From Phenylobacterium sp. (lineage in GTDB: Bacteria > Pseudomonadota > Alphaproteobacteria > Caulobacterales > Caulobacteraceae): a DNA stretch of 32,135 nt. The position numbers and the translations under genes are program-made. The stretch lies in NCBI GenBank assembly GCA_003136395.1, contig PLEH01000053.1:1-32135 (forward strand), read 5' to 3'. The notes beneath the pieces were generated by a model. It was not told the origin of the DNA. It searched no databases and saw only the letters and a list, made by a program, of their open reading frames with translations. This document shows positions 14,975 through 23,269 of the stretch, in pieces; within the stretch, counting starts at the first letter, position 1, and the number at the start of each line of letters is the position of its first letter.

Positions 14975-16204
14975 ATGAGACATCCCCTGCCCGAGACGGG
15001 CGTCGGCTGGCCGCAACTCCGGTCGCAGATGCTGGAGTACGCCCAGGGCGACGTCCGCTGGCGCGACGGCAAGACCGCGGTCTACGTCTTCAATGCCGGC
15101 GCGCAAGTCGAGCAGGTGCAGAAGGAGGCCTACGCCCTCTTCCAGTCGGAGAACGGCCTGGGCCCGGCCGCCTTCCCGAGCCTGAAGCGGATGGAGGAGG
15201 AGGTCGTGGGCTTCGGCCTTGGCCTGCTGCACGGCCCCGAGGGCGCGAACGGCGCGATCACTTCGGGCGGCACGGATTCCATCACCATGGCGGTGAAGGC
15301 CGCCCGCGACTTCGCCCGCAAGCAGAAGGGCGTCGCGGGGCCCCTCAACATCGTCCTGCCCCGCTCGGCGCACCCGGCCTTCGACAAGGCCTGCGCCCTG
15401 ATGGAGATCGAGGTCCGCCGCACCCCGCTCAGAGATTACCTCGCCGATCCTGCGGTAATGGCGGCGACGGCCGACGCGGCGACCGTGATGATCGTGGGCT
15501 CGGCGCCCAACTTCCCCTATGGCCTGATCGACCCGATCGGGGCGCTGTCGGACCTCGCGGTCGAGCGCGATCTCTGGCTGCACGTGGACGCCTGCGTCGG
15601 CGGCTACATCGCCCCCTTCGTGCGGATGAACGGCGGCGACATCGCGCCCTTCGATTTTGAGCTGCCGGGCGTGCGCTCGCTCTCCGCCGACCTGCACAAG
15701 TACGGCTACTGCGCCAAGGGCGCGTCCACCGTCTTCTTCCGCTCCGCCGAGCTCATGGCCTTCATGACCTTCGATTTCCGCGACTGGCCGGGCGGGCGGA
15801 TGGTGACCCCGACGCTGGCCGGCACGCGGCCGGGCGGGGCGATCTCGGCGGCCTGGGCGGTGATGAATTTCCTCGGCGTCGAGGGCTACCGGGCCAAGCA
15901 CGCCCTGGTGACTGAGGCCCGCGAGACGATCGCCGCCGGCGTCGAGGCCTTGGGCTTCACGGTGCTGGGCCGCCCGCAGCTCGGCATCCTCGTCTTCACC
16001 CGCGCCGACGTGGACTGCCTGGCGCTCTGGGCGAAGCTGCGCGAGCGCGGCTGGTTCACCGGCGTCACCACCGAGCCCAAGAGCCTGCACCTGATGCTGT
16101 CGCCGGTGCATGCGCAGGTGGTCGGGGAGTACCTGGCCGATGTGGCCTGGGCGCTGGGAGAGGTCGGCGGGTCGGCCACAAAGGTCGAGGCGCGGTACTC
16201 GTAG
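14975..16204 (+). CDS. PLP-dependent decarboxylase, sphingosine-1-phosphate lyase-like
   Basis: 409-residue fold-type I PLP enzyme. The PLP lysine lies in SADLHKYGYCAKG (Lys 242), and the cofactor ring is held by Asp 205 in HVDACVGGY. The SGGTDSITMAVKAAR block binds the phosphate. The C-terminal DWPGGRMVTPTLAGTRPGGAISAAWAVM closely follows the pattern of sphingosine-1-phosphate lyases (SPTxAGSRPG), more so than that of glutamate or tyrosine decarboxylases. The family cleaves phosphorylated long-chain bases to a fatty aldehyde and phosphoethanolamine. No membrane anchor is seen, as in bacterial homologues. It directly follows the unknown membrane protein. The substrate is inferred and could be another amine or amino acid. 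Confidence 0.85.
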   Translation: MRHPLPETGVGWPQLRSQMLEYAQGDVRWRDGKTAVYVFNAGAQVEQVQKEAYALFQSENGLGPAAFPSLKRMEEEVVGFGLGLLHGPEGANGAITSGGTDSITMAVKAARDFARKQKGVAGPLNIVLPRSAHPAFDKACALMEIEVRRTPLRDYLADPAVMAATADAATVMIVGSAPNFPYGLIDPIGALSDLAVERDLWLHVDACVGGYIAPFVRMNGGDIAPFDFELPGVRSLSADLHKYGYCAKGASTVFFRSAELMAFMTFDFRDWPGGRMVTPTLAGTRPGGAISAAWAVMNFLGVEGYRAKHALVTEARETIAAGVEALGFTVLGRPQLGILVFTRADVDCLALWAKLRERGWFTGVTTEPKSLHLMLSPVHAQVVGEYLADVAWALGEVGGSATKVEARYS

Positions 16205-16253
16205 GGGTCGGGCCGATCGGTTCTCGACGGCGCTCGGGCAAGATACTCAAAGT

Positions 16254-16373
16254 CCTCTCCCCCTTGCGGGGAGAGGGTTGGGTGTGGGGGTGTCGGCTCG
16301 GCGCTCGAGGGGCGAAAACTCGGAATCACAGCTTGCACCCCCACCCCTGACCCCTCCCCGCAAGGGGGAGGGG
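16254..16373. repeat. Intergenic palindromic element E with about 39-bp terminal inverted repeats
   Basis: The left arm (16254-16292) contains the hairpin CCTCTCCCC-CTTGC-GGGGAGAGG followed by gttgggtgtgggggtg. The right arm (16336-16373) is its near reverse complement and ends in the hairpin CCCCTCCCC-GCAAG-GGGGAGGGG. The 43-base centre shows no gene. It sits between the convergent PLP-enzyme gene and the NTF2-like immunity gene. The remainder of 16205-16457 holds nothing else I can identify. Confidence 0.85.
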
Positions 16374-16457
16374 AACGTCGGGGCAGACCCGAAGCCCAAG
16401 CAAAGATAGCCGCCGTGGATTTAAGGGTTGGTGGGTTTGCGGGAAAACATCCGCTGC

Positions 16458-16778
16458 TCACTTGCCGTGTGAAATCGCCACCACCCGACCATCAGACTTC
16501 GTGATGAGAATCTCCGCGACCCCGCCTTTGCAGGACTGTCCTCCACAGTTGAGCGTGCCCTGTACCGTCCAGCGTTCGCCCTTCAGCGTCGCGTGAAACG
16601 GTTCTTCGCCCCGAAGCTCGTCACCGTAGATTGGCGTCAGGATCGCCTTCGCTATCACAAGCGCTGTCTTTGCGTCCGGAACCGCCCCGGCCGCGGGAAT
16701 ACCGTGTCGATCCGCAGCGCTGACTTGCTGGGCAGAACAAAGCACCATGGCGATCGTCAGGACCGTTCCTCTCAGCAT
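16458..16778 (-). CDS. NTF2-fold immunity protein-like secreted protein
   Basis: 106 residues. A signal peptide (MLRGTVLTIAMVLCSAQQVSAA) is followed by a compact domain: VPDAKTALVIAKAILTPIYGDELRGEEPFHATLKGERWTVQGTL, then GGVAEILITKSDGRVVAISHGK. This pattern, including the final HGK, fits the NTF2-fold immunity family (Imm-NTF2-2 / YbbC-YhhH type). Some members guard against polymorphic toxins. No toxin gene is adjacent, so it may be an orphan immunity or housekeeping protein. Two cysteines (NCGGQSC) could form a disulfide. It lies downstream of repeat E and shortly after the UbiH-type gene on the same strand (20-base gap). Confidence 0.75.
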   Translation of the reverse strand: MLRGTVLTIAMVLCSAQQVSAADRHGIPAAGAVPDAKTALVIAKAILTPIYGDELRGEEPFHATLKGERWTVQGTLNCGGQSCKGGVAEILITKSDGRVVAISHGK

Positions 16779-16798
16779 TTGAGAACCCCGCTCCGCAT

Positions 16799-18061
16799 CT
16801 AAAGCGCCTCGCCCTTCAGCAGCCGCGGCAGGTCGCCCACCGCGCCGCCGGCCTCGGTCATAAAGAATCGGCGCGCTGGACCTATCCGATTGACCGCCGC
16901 CATCCCCGCGCCGCGCGCCAGGCGCAGGATCGGGTTGTCGTTGGAGAACAGGCGGACGAAAGCGTCCATTCCGGCGCTCAAGGTCACGGTGTCGAAGCGG
17001 CGCCAGGCGGCGTAGCGCTCCAGCACCGCCTCCGAGCCGATGTCCTCGCCCAGACGCATGGCCTCGACCAACACTTCCGCCAGCGCCGCCGCGCCCTTCA
17101 GGCCCAGGTTCAGCCCTTGGCCGGCGATGGGGTGCACGCCGTGGGCCGCGTCCCCCAGCAGGGCCGCGCGCGGCGCGGTGAACCGCTCGGCGAGCTGCAG
17201 GCTCAAGGGATAGGTGAAGACCGGGCCCTCGACGCGAACCGCGCCCAGGTGGTCGCCGAAGCGGCGGTCGAGGTGGGCCTGGAAGATCTCAGGGCGCGCC
17301 GCCTTCAGGGCCGCGCCCCGCGCACGGCTCTCCGTCCAGACCAGGCTGGCGCGATTGCCGGTGAGCGGCAGGATCGCGAAGGGGCCGCCGGGCAGGAAAT
17401 ACTCGTGCGCCACGCCTCCGTGCGGCTTTTCCAGGCGAACGGTCGCCACCACGCCGGTCTGCGGATAGTCCCAGCCGATGGCGCCGATGCCGGCGGCGGC
17501 GCGGATCACCGAGCCGCGGCCTTCCGCGCCCACGGCGACGGGCGCGCGCAGGATCCGGCCATCCGCCAGGGTCACCACCGCCTCGCGGGGCCCGAATGCC
17601 GCGCTCGCCACCCGCGCCGGCGCCAGGACCTCGATGCCGGCGTCCATCACCGCGCGAGCGAGGGCCGCGCGGACGTGGCGGTTTTCCAGGAGGTAGCCCA
17701 GGGGCTCCCCGTCGGCCCTGTCGGCGATCTCGGCCGAGTCGAAGCGCAGGAAGAAGGGGCCGGTCCCGTGCGAGGCCGCGCCGGGCGTCTGGCCGTCGGT
17801 GACCAGGATCTGCTCGATCCGCTGGGCGTGTGGCTCCAGGGCCTCGCCGATCCCCAGCGCCCGCCACTGGCGGAAGCAGGCGTAGGCGATGGCCCAGGCG
17901 CGGCCGTCGAAGGTCGGCGCCAGCTGCGCGTCGAATTCCACCGGGTCGATCAGGACCGGCGTCAGGCCGCCCTGCTTGAGCGCCAACGCCAGGGTCGCGC
18001 CGGCGACGCCGGCGCCGGCGATGATGACATCCACGTCCTTGGAGGCGGGCGCACCGGCCAT
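16799..18061 (-). CDS. UbiH/UbiF-family FAD-dependent hydroxylase
   Basis: 420 residues from the ATG at 18061; the track's longer start reads back into fabI. The N-terminal VDVIIAGAGVAGATLALAL is the GxGxxG ADP-binding fold, and the FAD-binding GDAAHGVHPIAGQGLNLGLKG near residue 290 is the UbiH/UbiF signature. These aromatic hydroxylases add hydroxyl groups to the ring of ubiquinone precursors using O2 and NAD(P)H, in association with the inner membrane. Which ring position is modified cannot be told from the sequence. The gene begins 5 bases after the fabI stop, so the two form an operon. Confidence 0.9.
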   Translation of the reverse strand: MAGAPASKDVDVIIAGAGVAGATLALALKQGGLTPVLIDPVEFDAQLAPTFDGRAWAIAYACFRQWRALGIGEALEPHAQRIEQILVTDGQTPGAASHGTGPFFLRFDSAEIADRADGEPLGYLLENRHVRAALARAVMDAGIEVLAPARVASAAFGPREAVVTLADGRILRAPVAVGAEGRGSVIRAAAGIGAIGWDYPQTGVVATVRLEKPHGGVAHEYFLPGGPFAILPLTGNRASLVWTESRARGAALKAARPEIFQAHLDRRFGDHLGAVRVEGPVFTYPLSLQLAERFTAPRAALLGDAAHGVHPIAGQGLNLGLKGAAALAEVLVEAMRLGEDIGSEAVLERYAAWRRFDTVTLSAGMDAFVRLFSNDNPILRLARGAGMAAVNRIGPARRFFMTEAGGAVGDLPRLLKGEAL

Positions 18062-18066
18062 GGGCC

Positions 18067-18888
18067 CTAGCCCTCCGCCGCCTCGTCTTCGCGGAAGCCC
18101 ATGATGTGGAAGCCCGCGTCCACATGGACGATCTCGCCGGTGGTCGAAAGCCCCAGGTCGGACAGCAGCCATAGGGCAGCCCCGGCCACGCCCTCCATGG
18201 AGGTGTCCTCCTGCATGGCCGAGAGCGAGCGGCCCTTGGCCAGCATGCCGCGCCCGCCGGAGATACCGGCCAGGGAGAGCGTCTTCATGGCCCCGGGCGA
18301 GAGTGCGTTGACCCGGATGCCCTTGGGCCCGAGGTCGCGGGCGGCGTAACGGACGGCCGCCTCCAGCGCCGCCTTGGCCACGCCCATGGTGTTGTAGTTC
18401 GGGATCGCCCGCTCGGAGCCCATGTAGGTGAGCGTGAGTATCGAGCCGCCGGTTTCCGGCATCAGGGCCGCTGCGCGCCGCGCGCAGTCGACGAAACTGA
18501 AGGCGGAGATGTTCATCGCCCGCAGGAAGCCTTCCCGCGTGGTGTTGTCCACAAAGGAGCCCTTCAGCTCGTCCCGACTGGCGGACGCGATGGCGTGGAC
18601 GAAGAAATCGATCTGGCCGAAGGCCTTCTCGACCACTCCGAAGGCCCTATCCATGGCCGCATCGTCGGTGACGTCGACGGGCGCCAGCACCTTGACCCCG
18701 AGGCTCTCGGCCAGCGGCTCGACCCTACGCTCCATGCCGGGCAGGTGCAGGAAGGCCATCTCCGCGCCCTGGGCGGCCAGCTGGCTGGCGATCCCCCAGG
18801 CTATGGACTGGTGGTTGGCGACCCCGGTGACGATCCCGCGCTTGCCGCGCATGAGCTTGCCCTTGGGCATATGATAGTCGTCGGCCAC
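18067..18888 (-). CDS. fabI: Enoyl-[acyl-carrier-protein] reductase (NADH), FabI type
   Basis: Reduces trans-2-enoyl-ACP in the last step of the fatty-acid elongation cycle; target of triclosan-like inhibitors in this family. FabI hallmarks are the nucleotide-binding GVANHQSIAWGIA and the catalytic region TYMGSERAIPNYNTMGVAK, with the Y-x6-K spacing. RYAARDLGPKGIRVNALSPGAMKTLSLAGI and the C-terminal TGEIVHVDAGFHIMG complete the picture. An ATG at 18870 has no Shine-Dalgarno, whereas a GTG at 18888 (MADDYHMPKGKLM) is preceded by GGGAG with 7 bases between. I therefore choose GTG, giving 273 residues. The upstream ATG at 18957 is rejected. It is divergent from the CLC gene and followed by the UbiH-type gene 5 bases on. 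Confidence 0.96.
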   Translation of the reverse strand: MADDYHMPKGKLMRGKRGIVTGVANHQSIAWGIASQLAAQGAEMAFLHLPGMERRVEPLAESLGVKVLAPVDVTDDAAMDRAFGVVEKAFGQIDFFVHAIASASRDELKGSFVDNTTREGFLRAMNISAFSFVDCARRAAALMPETGGSILTLTYMGSERAIPNYNTMGVAKAALEAAVRYAARDLGPKGIRVNALSPGAMKTLSLAGISGGRGMLAKGRSLSAMQEDTSMEGVAGAALWLLSDLGLSTTGEIVHVDAGFHIMGFREDEAAEG

Positions 18889-18895
18889 GTGGCGT

Positions 18896-18900
18896 CTCCC
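18896..18900 (-). promoter_or_regulatory. Ribosome binding site deciding the fabI GTG start
   Basis: Read on the minus strand, GGGAG lies 7 bases before the GTG at 18888, an ideal Shine-Dalgarno placement. Neither the ATG at 18870 nor the one at 18957 has a comparable site. Confidence 0.7.
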
Positions 18901-19010
18901 GTCGCTCGTTTGTCGCGGCGTTTGTGGCCGGGCCCCGCGCGATAGGCAAGCGGCCATCGCCCCTTCATTTTTCGCCGCGGGGCGCTCATAGGGGATTGGT
19001 CGGAGCCTTG

Positions 19011-20789
19011 ATGATCGACGTTTCCTTCCTGTCGCCGCCGCGTCGATGGCCGGTCCGGCTCATGAGCGCGCTTCGCCGCCGGCTGCGGACGAGCGAGCTG
19101 TGGCTCATCGCCCTGTCGGTGGCGGTGGGCGCCGCCGCCGGACTGCTCGCGGTCTTCCAGAGCCGCGTCGCGCACGGCATCCAGAGCCTGCTCTACGGTA
19201 TCGGCCCCGCCGACCACCTGAGCGCCGTCGCGCGGATCGCGCCCGTGCGGGCGTTGTGGCTCGTCGCGGGCGGCCTGGCGCTCGGCCTGTTCACCTGGGC
19301 GGTCAGCCGCCGGCGCACCACCGGGCTCGTGGACGTGGTCGAGGCCAATGCGCTGCACGGCGGGGTGCTGGGTCTTGCCGACAGCCTGATCGTCTGCGCC
19401 CAGACCATATTGTCGAACGGGGTCGGGGCGTCGGTGGGCCTGGAGGCGGCCTACGCCCAGGCGGGCGGCGCGGCGGCCTCCTTCGCGGGCGGGCGCATGA
19501 AGCTGCGGCGTCACGACATGCGCATCCTGGTGGGCGCCGGCGCGGGCGCGGCCATAGGCGCGGCCTTCGGCGCGCCGCTGACCGGCGCCTTCTACGCCTT
19601 CGAAATCGTCATCGGCGCCTACACGCCCTCGGCCATCGCCCCCGTGGCCGCCGCCTGCCTGGCCAGCGTGCTCGTCTCCAAGGGCGTCGGGGGCGTGCCC
19701 TATTCCATCGAGATCAAGTCCCAGCACGCGCCCGACGCGGTGGGCTACCTGCTCTACGCCGGCCTGGGGCTGATCTGCGCCCTGGCCGGGGTGCTGATCA
19801 TGCGTCTGGTGGCCGCCGCGGAGCGGGCGGTGCGGCGCTCTGCGATCCCGGCGGCCCTGCGCCCGGCGGTGGGCGGAATCCTGCTGGGCGGCCTGGCGGT
19901 GGTCTCGCCGCAGACCCTGTCGGCCGGCCACGGGGCTTTGCACCTCGACCTTGCGGTCGGCATGCCGCTGATTCTGCTGGCGATCGTCCTGGTCCTGAAG
20001 AGCGGCGCGTCGATCATCTCGCTCGGCTTCGGGTTCCGCGGCGGACTGTTCTTCGCCTCGCTGTTCCTGGGGTCTCTGCTGGGTCAGATCTACGCGGGCC
20101 TGGCCGACCTCTCGCCCCTCACGGAGAAGCTGACGCCGGAGAACGCCGCCCTGGTGGGCATGGGCGCCCTGGCGGTGGCGATCGTCGGCGGCCCCTTGAC
20201 CATGTCCTTCCTCGTGCTCGAGACCACCGGGGATTTCGGCGTCGCCGCCGCGACCCTCGCCGCGGCGCTGATCGCCTCCACCGTGGTGCGCGAGCGCTTC
20301 GGCTATTCGTTCTCGACCTGGCGGCTCCACCTGCGCGGCGAGACCATCCGCAGCGCCCGCGACGTCGGCTGGATGCGCAGCCTGACCGCCGGGCGGATGA
20401 TGCGCGCCGAACCGCCGACCTCGCCGGCGACCGCCACGGTCGCCGAGTTCCGGGGGCGTTTCCCGCTCGGCTCCACCTCCCGGGTGTTCCTTCTGGACGA
20501 AACGGGCCGCTACGCCGGGGTGGTGATCACAGCGGACGCCTATGCTGAAAGCGTGGAGCTGCAGGCCCCGATCGACGCCCTGGCGACCAGCCGTGACATC
20601 GTCCTCTCCTCAGACACGGACATCGAGGCGGTGATGCGGCTGTTCGAGACCAGTGGAACCGATGCGCTTGCCGTGGTTGACGACGACCGGCGCGTGCTCG
20701 GCCTGGTCACCGAGGCCTATGTGGTGCGCCGCTACGCCAGCGAGCTGGAGCGCCAGCAGATGGACCACTACGGCGAGGGCCGCGCCTAG
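19011..20789 (+). CDS. CLC-family chloride channel/antiporter with C-terminal CBS domains
   Basis: 592 residues from the ATG at 19011, which has GGAG 5 bases upstream; the track start at 18924 is rejected. The first ~430 residues are membrane-embedded (ten or more spans). The last ~130 (from about residue 460) look like a CBS pair ([23 protein letters not shown]...; [36 protein letters not shown]). The order of CLC elements is recognisable: [10 protein letters not shown] corresponds to the GREGP loop with the gating glutamate kept, [24 protein letters not shown] is the next helix pair, and [13 protein letters not shown] corresponds to GGIFAPSL. The prolines of the last two selectivity motifs are replaced. 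Transport of chloride is inferred from the family. It is divergent from fabI and overlaps fabB by 4 bases tail to tail. Confidence 0.88.
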   Translation: MIDVSFLSPPRRWPVRLMSALRRRLRTSELWLIALSVAVGAAAGLLAVFQSRVAHGIQSLLYGIGPADHLSAVARIAPVRALWLVAGGLALGLFTWAVSRRRTTGLVDVVEANALHGGVLGLADSLIVCAQTILSNGVGASVGLEAAYAQAGGAAASFAGGRMKLRRHDMRILVGAGAGAAIGAAFGAPLTGAFYAFEIVIGAYTPSAIAPVAAACLASVLVSKGVGGVPYSIEIKSQHAPDAVGYLLYAGLGLICALAGVLIMRLVAAAERAVRRSAIPAALRPAVGGILLGGLAVVSPQTLSAGHGALHLDLAVGMPLILLAIVLVLKSGASIISLGFGFRGGLFFASLFLGSLLGQIYAGLADLSPLTEKLTPENAALVGMGALAVAIVGGPLTMSFLVLETTGDFGVAAATLAAALIASTVVRERFGYSFSTWRLHLRGETIRSARDVGWMRSLTAGRMMRAEPPTSPATATVAEFRGRFPLGSTSRVFLLDETGRYAGVVITADAYAESVELQAPIDALATSRDIVLSSDTDIEAVMRLFETSGTDALAVVDDDRRVLGLVTEAYVVRRYASELERQQMDHYGEGRA

Positions 20790-21997
20790 ACCTTCGCCAT
20801 CACCAGGCAGCCGTTGGTCCCGCCGAAGCCGAAGCTGTTGGACATCACGGTCTCAAGGTCGCGGTCGGCGCGCTCGAGCAGGATCGGCAGATCGGCGAAC
20901 TCGGGGTCGAGAGTCTCGATGTTGGCGCTCTTGGCGGCGAATCCGTTGTTGAGCATCAGCAGGCAGTAGATCGCCTCCTGCGCCCCGGCCGCGCCCAGGC
21001 TGTGGCCGGTCAGCGACTTGGTCGACGAGATCAGCGGGGGCTTGGCGCCGAACACGCCGCGCACCGCCTCCATCTCGCGGGAGTCGCCCACCGGCGTCGA
21101 GGTGCCGTGCGGGTTCAGGTAGTCGATGGTCCGCCCGCCGATGGTCGACATGGCGAGCTTCATGCAGCGCACCGCGCCCTCGCCGGAGGGGGCGACCATG
21201 TCGAAGCCGTCGGAGTTGGCGGCGTAGCCGATGATCTCGCCATAGATCTTCGCGCCGCGGGCCTTGGCGCGCTCGTACTCTTCCAGCACCACGATCCCGC
21301 CGCCGCCGGCGATGACGAAGCCGTCGCGGGCCACGTCGTAGGCGCGGCTGGCCACCGCCGGGGTCGCGTTGAAGTTGGAACTCATGGCGCCCATGGCGTC
21401 GAACATGACGCTGAGGGTCCAATCGAGCTCCTCGACGCCGCCGGCGAAGACCACGTCCTGCTTGCCCATCTGGATCTGCTCGACGCCGACCCCGATGCAG
21501 TGGGCCGAGGTGGCGCAGGCCGAGGAGATCGAGAAGTTGAGGCCCTTGATCTTGAACCAGGTGGCGAGCACGGCCGAGGCGCCGGAACTCATCGCCTTGG
21601 GCACCGCGAACGGGCCGACGCGCTTGGGGCCCTTGGTGCGGGTGATCTCGGCGGCCTCGACGATGGCCCGGGTCGAGGGGCCGCCGGAGCCGACGATCAG
21701 CCCGGTGCGCTCGTGGGAGACTTCGGCTTCGTCCAGGCCGGAATCGGCGATCGCCTGCTCCATGGCCAGGTGGCCGAAGGCCGTGCCCTGGGCCAGGAAC
21801 CGCAGCGCCCGGCGGTCGATCAAGGATTCCCAGTCGATCTGCGGCGGGGCGTGCACCTGGCAGCGAAAGCCGAGCTCGGCGTACTCCGGCGCGGCCACCA
21901 CGCCGGATTTCGCCTCACGCAACGAGGCGAGCACTTCGTTGGCGTTGTTGCCGATGGACGAGACGATGCCCATTCCGGTGACGACGACGCGGCGCAT
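20786..21997 (-). CDS. fabB: Beta-ketoacyl-ACP synthase I
   Basis: 403 residues. Condenses malonyl-ACP with acyl-ACP and is needed to elongate unsaturated intermediates made by FabA. The Cys-His-His triad is Cys 161 ([10 protein letters not shown]), His 297 ([12 protein letters not shown]) and His 332 ([12 protein letters not shown]), nearly the same positions as in E. coli FabB. The start [18 protein letters not shown] is the usual one. It follows fabA by 24 bases on the same strand, the conserved fabA-fabB arrangement of alphaproteobacteria. It is convergent with, and overlaps by four bases, the CLC gene. Confidence 0.97.
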   Translation of the reverse strand: MRRVVVTGMGIVSSIGNNANEVLASLREAKSGVVAAPEYAELGFRCQVHAPPQIDWESLIDRRALRFLAQGTAFGHLAMEQAIADSGLDEAEVSHERTGLIVGSGGPSTRAIVEAAEITRTKGPKRVGPFAVPKAMSSGASAVLATWFKIKGLNFSISSACATSAHCIGVGVEQIQMGKQDVVFAGGVEELDWTLSVMFDAMGAMSSNFNATPAVASRAYDVARDGFVIAGGGGIVVLEEYERAKARGAKIYGEIIGYAANSDGFDMVAPSGEGAVRCMKLAMSTIGGRTIDYLNPHGTSTPVGDSREMEAVRGVFGAKPPLISSTKSLTGHSLGAAGAQEAIYCLLMLNNGFAAKSANIETLDPEFADLPILLERADRDLETVMSNSFGFGGTNGCLVMAKV

Positions 21998-22021
21998 GGT
22001 TCCTTCCGGTTTCCTCGGCCC

Positions 22022-22537
22022 TTAAGAGCGCTTAGAGAGGCCGACGCGCAGGTCGGCCGCCCAATAGATGGGAACTCCATCGGCTTCCAACACCCCGTCG
22101 CCGATCCCCATGACCAGACGGCGGTTGATGACCCGCTTCATCTCGATCTTGTAGGTGACGGTCTTGATGTTGGGCGTGACCTCGCCGCCGAACCTCACAT
22201 CGCCGCAGCCGAGCGCGCGGCCGTGGCCCTTGCCGCCGATCCAGCCCAGGTAGAAACCGACCAGCTGCCAGAGCGCGTCGAGGCCGAGGCTGCCGGGCAT
22301 CACCGGGTCGCCGATGAAGTGGCAGGCGAAGAACCAGAGGCCGGGGTCGATGTCGTACTCGGCCTCGATGTAGCCCTTGCCGTGCGCGCCGCCCGTGTCG
22401 TTGATCTGGGTGATGCGGTTGAACAGCAGCATCGGCGGGGCCGGCAGCTGAGCGTTGCCGGGCCCGTACATCTCGCCGCGGGCGCACTGCATCAGCTCCT
22501 CGAAGCTGTAGTGGTCCTTGGCCATGGGTTCGGTCAT
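22022..22537 (-). CDS. fabA: 3-hydroxydecanoyl-ACP dehydratase/isomerase
   Basis: 171 residues from the ATG at 22537 ([23 protein letters not shown]), matching the family's usual 172. The enzyme dehydrates 3-hydroxydecanoyl-ACP and isomerises the product to the cis-3 form, the entry point to unsaturated fatty acids. The active-site His 73 lies in [15 protein letters not shown] and the acid Asp 87 in [13 protein letters not shown]. The longer track start (22636) adds 33 residues without family match. It sits directly upstream of fabB. I see no clear FabR- or Fur-like operator in the short upstream region. Confidence 0.97.
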   Translation of the reverse strand: MTEPMAKDHYSFEELMQCARGEMYGPGNAQLPAPPMLLFNRITQINDTGGAHGKGYIEAEYDIDPGLWFFACHFIGDPVMPGSLGLDALWQLVGFYLGWIGGKGHGRALGCGDVRFGGEVTPNIKTVTYKIEMKRVINRRLVMGIGDGVLEADGVPIYWAADLRVGLSKRS

Positions 22538-22602
22538 CTGGCGATCCGTCTCTTCAGGGGAATTGGCCGTAGCAGAGCCGCACCCGGCGCTCAATGGCGC
22601 GT

Positions 22603-23175
22603 CTAATGGCATTGTGGCCCGTCGGTTGTGCCCCAAAGCGTCCCTTCGCGCACCCAGCCGGAGGCATGGTCAGCCTTCACCTTGCACCAGCCTTTGTCGC
22701 AATGGTCCAGCGCCGCGAGCGCGTGCGCGTTCAAATAGGCATTCGCCTTGAAGCCGTCCTTGGGGCGTTTCAACAGCGCCACCGGTTGAGCGGCGGTGTT
22801 CATGGTGGTGCGCCGTCCGTCGGTCACGCGCTTGTGCACCCAGGCCAGCGTCCCCTCCGGATCGCAGACCCTGCGCCATTCGCTGGTTTCGGCGATCACC
22901 TGTAGCGGCAGGCCGCGGACGCGATAGACGAACAGCAGTTTGTGGTCGTCGCCCGGACCCGCCCGGGCGTTGACCTTGTCGAATTTCAGCGAGACGTAGC
23001 GCGGCACCGGCATGCCCGACGGCGTCTGGCGCTCCTCGGGCCGCGCGGCGGCCTCCGCGCGGGTGAAAACGCCGCCTGCAAGGAGCCCGAAAGCGGCCAG
23101 CAGTCCGATCGCCGCGCCTTTCAGCAATCGGCGTTCGGCGGGCATCAATTGCTGTGGGTCGCCTTGGCCGCCCAT
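22603..23175 (-). CDS. SH3-domain (SH3_4) envelope protein
   Basis: About 190 residues. A short N-terminus is followed by a hydrophobic segment ([21 protein letters not shown]), a signal peptide or anchor. Two bacterial SH3-like units follow. The first is clear: [66 protein letters not shown], the SH3_4 pattern. The second is less regular ([41 protein letters not shown]). Such domains usually bind cell-wall peptides, so a periplasmic role is likely. Candidate starts are 23205, 23175 and 23145; 23175 has AAAGG close upstream and is my choice. It is divergent from the 2-hydroxyacid dehydrogenase, a pairing I recall as common in alphaproteobacteria. Confidence 0.85.
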   Translation of the reverse strand: MGGQGDPQQLMPAERRLLKGAAIGLLAAFGLLAGGVFTRAEAAARPEERQTPSGMPVPRYVSLKFDKVNARAGPGDDHKLLFVYRVRGLPLQVIAETSEWRRVCDPEGTLAWVHKRVTDGRRTTMNTAAQPVALLKRPKDGFKANAYLNAHALAALDHCDKGWCKVKADHASGWVREGTLWGTTDGPQCH

Positions 23176-23269
23176 GGAGCCTTTGCTAGAGGTGCTAATC
23201 AACACGGCGCGCCGGTGAAGCGGCGCGGGAAACGTCCCTCTTCACGTCACGTCCTTTTTCAAGTCAGAC

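Noticed and set aside
14459-16111. 550-residue minus-strand ORF opposite the PLP enzyme
   Set aside because: Low-complexity Arg/Ala/Gly/His composition and no recognisable domain; shadow of the real gene.
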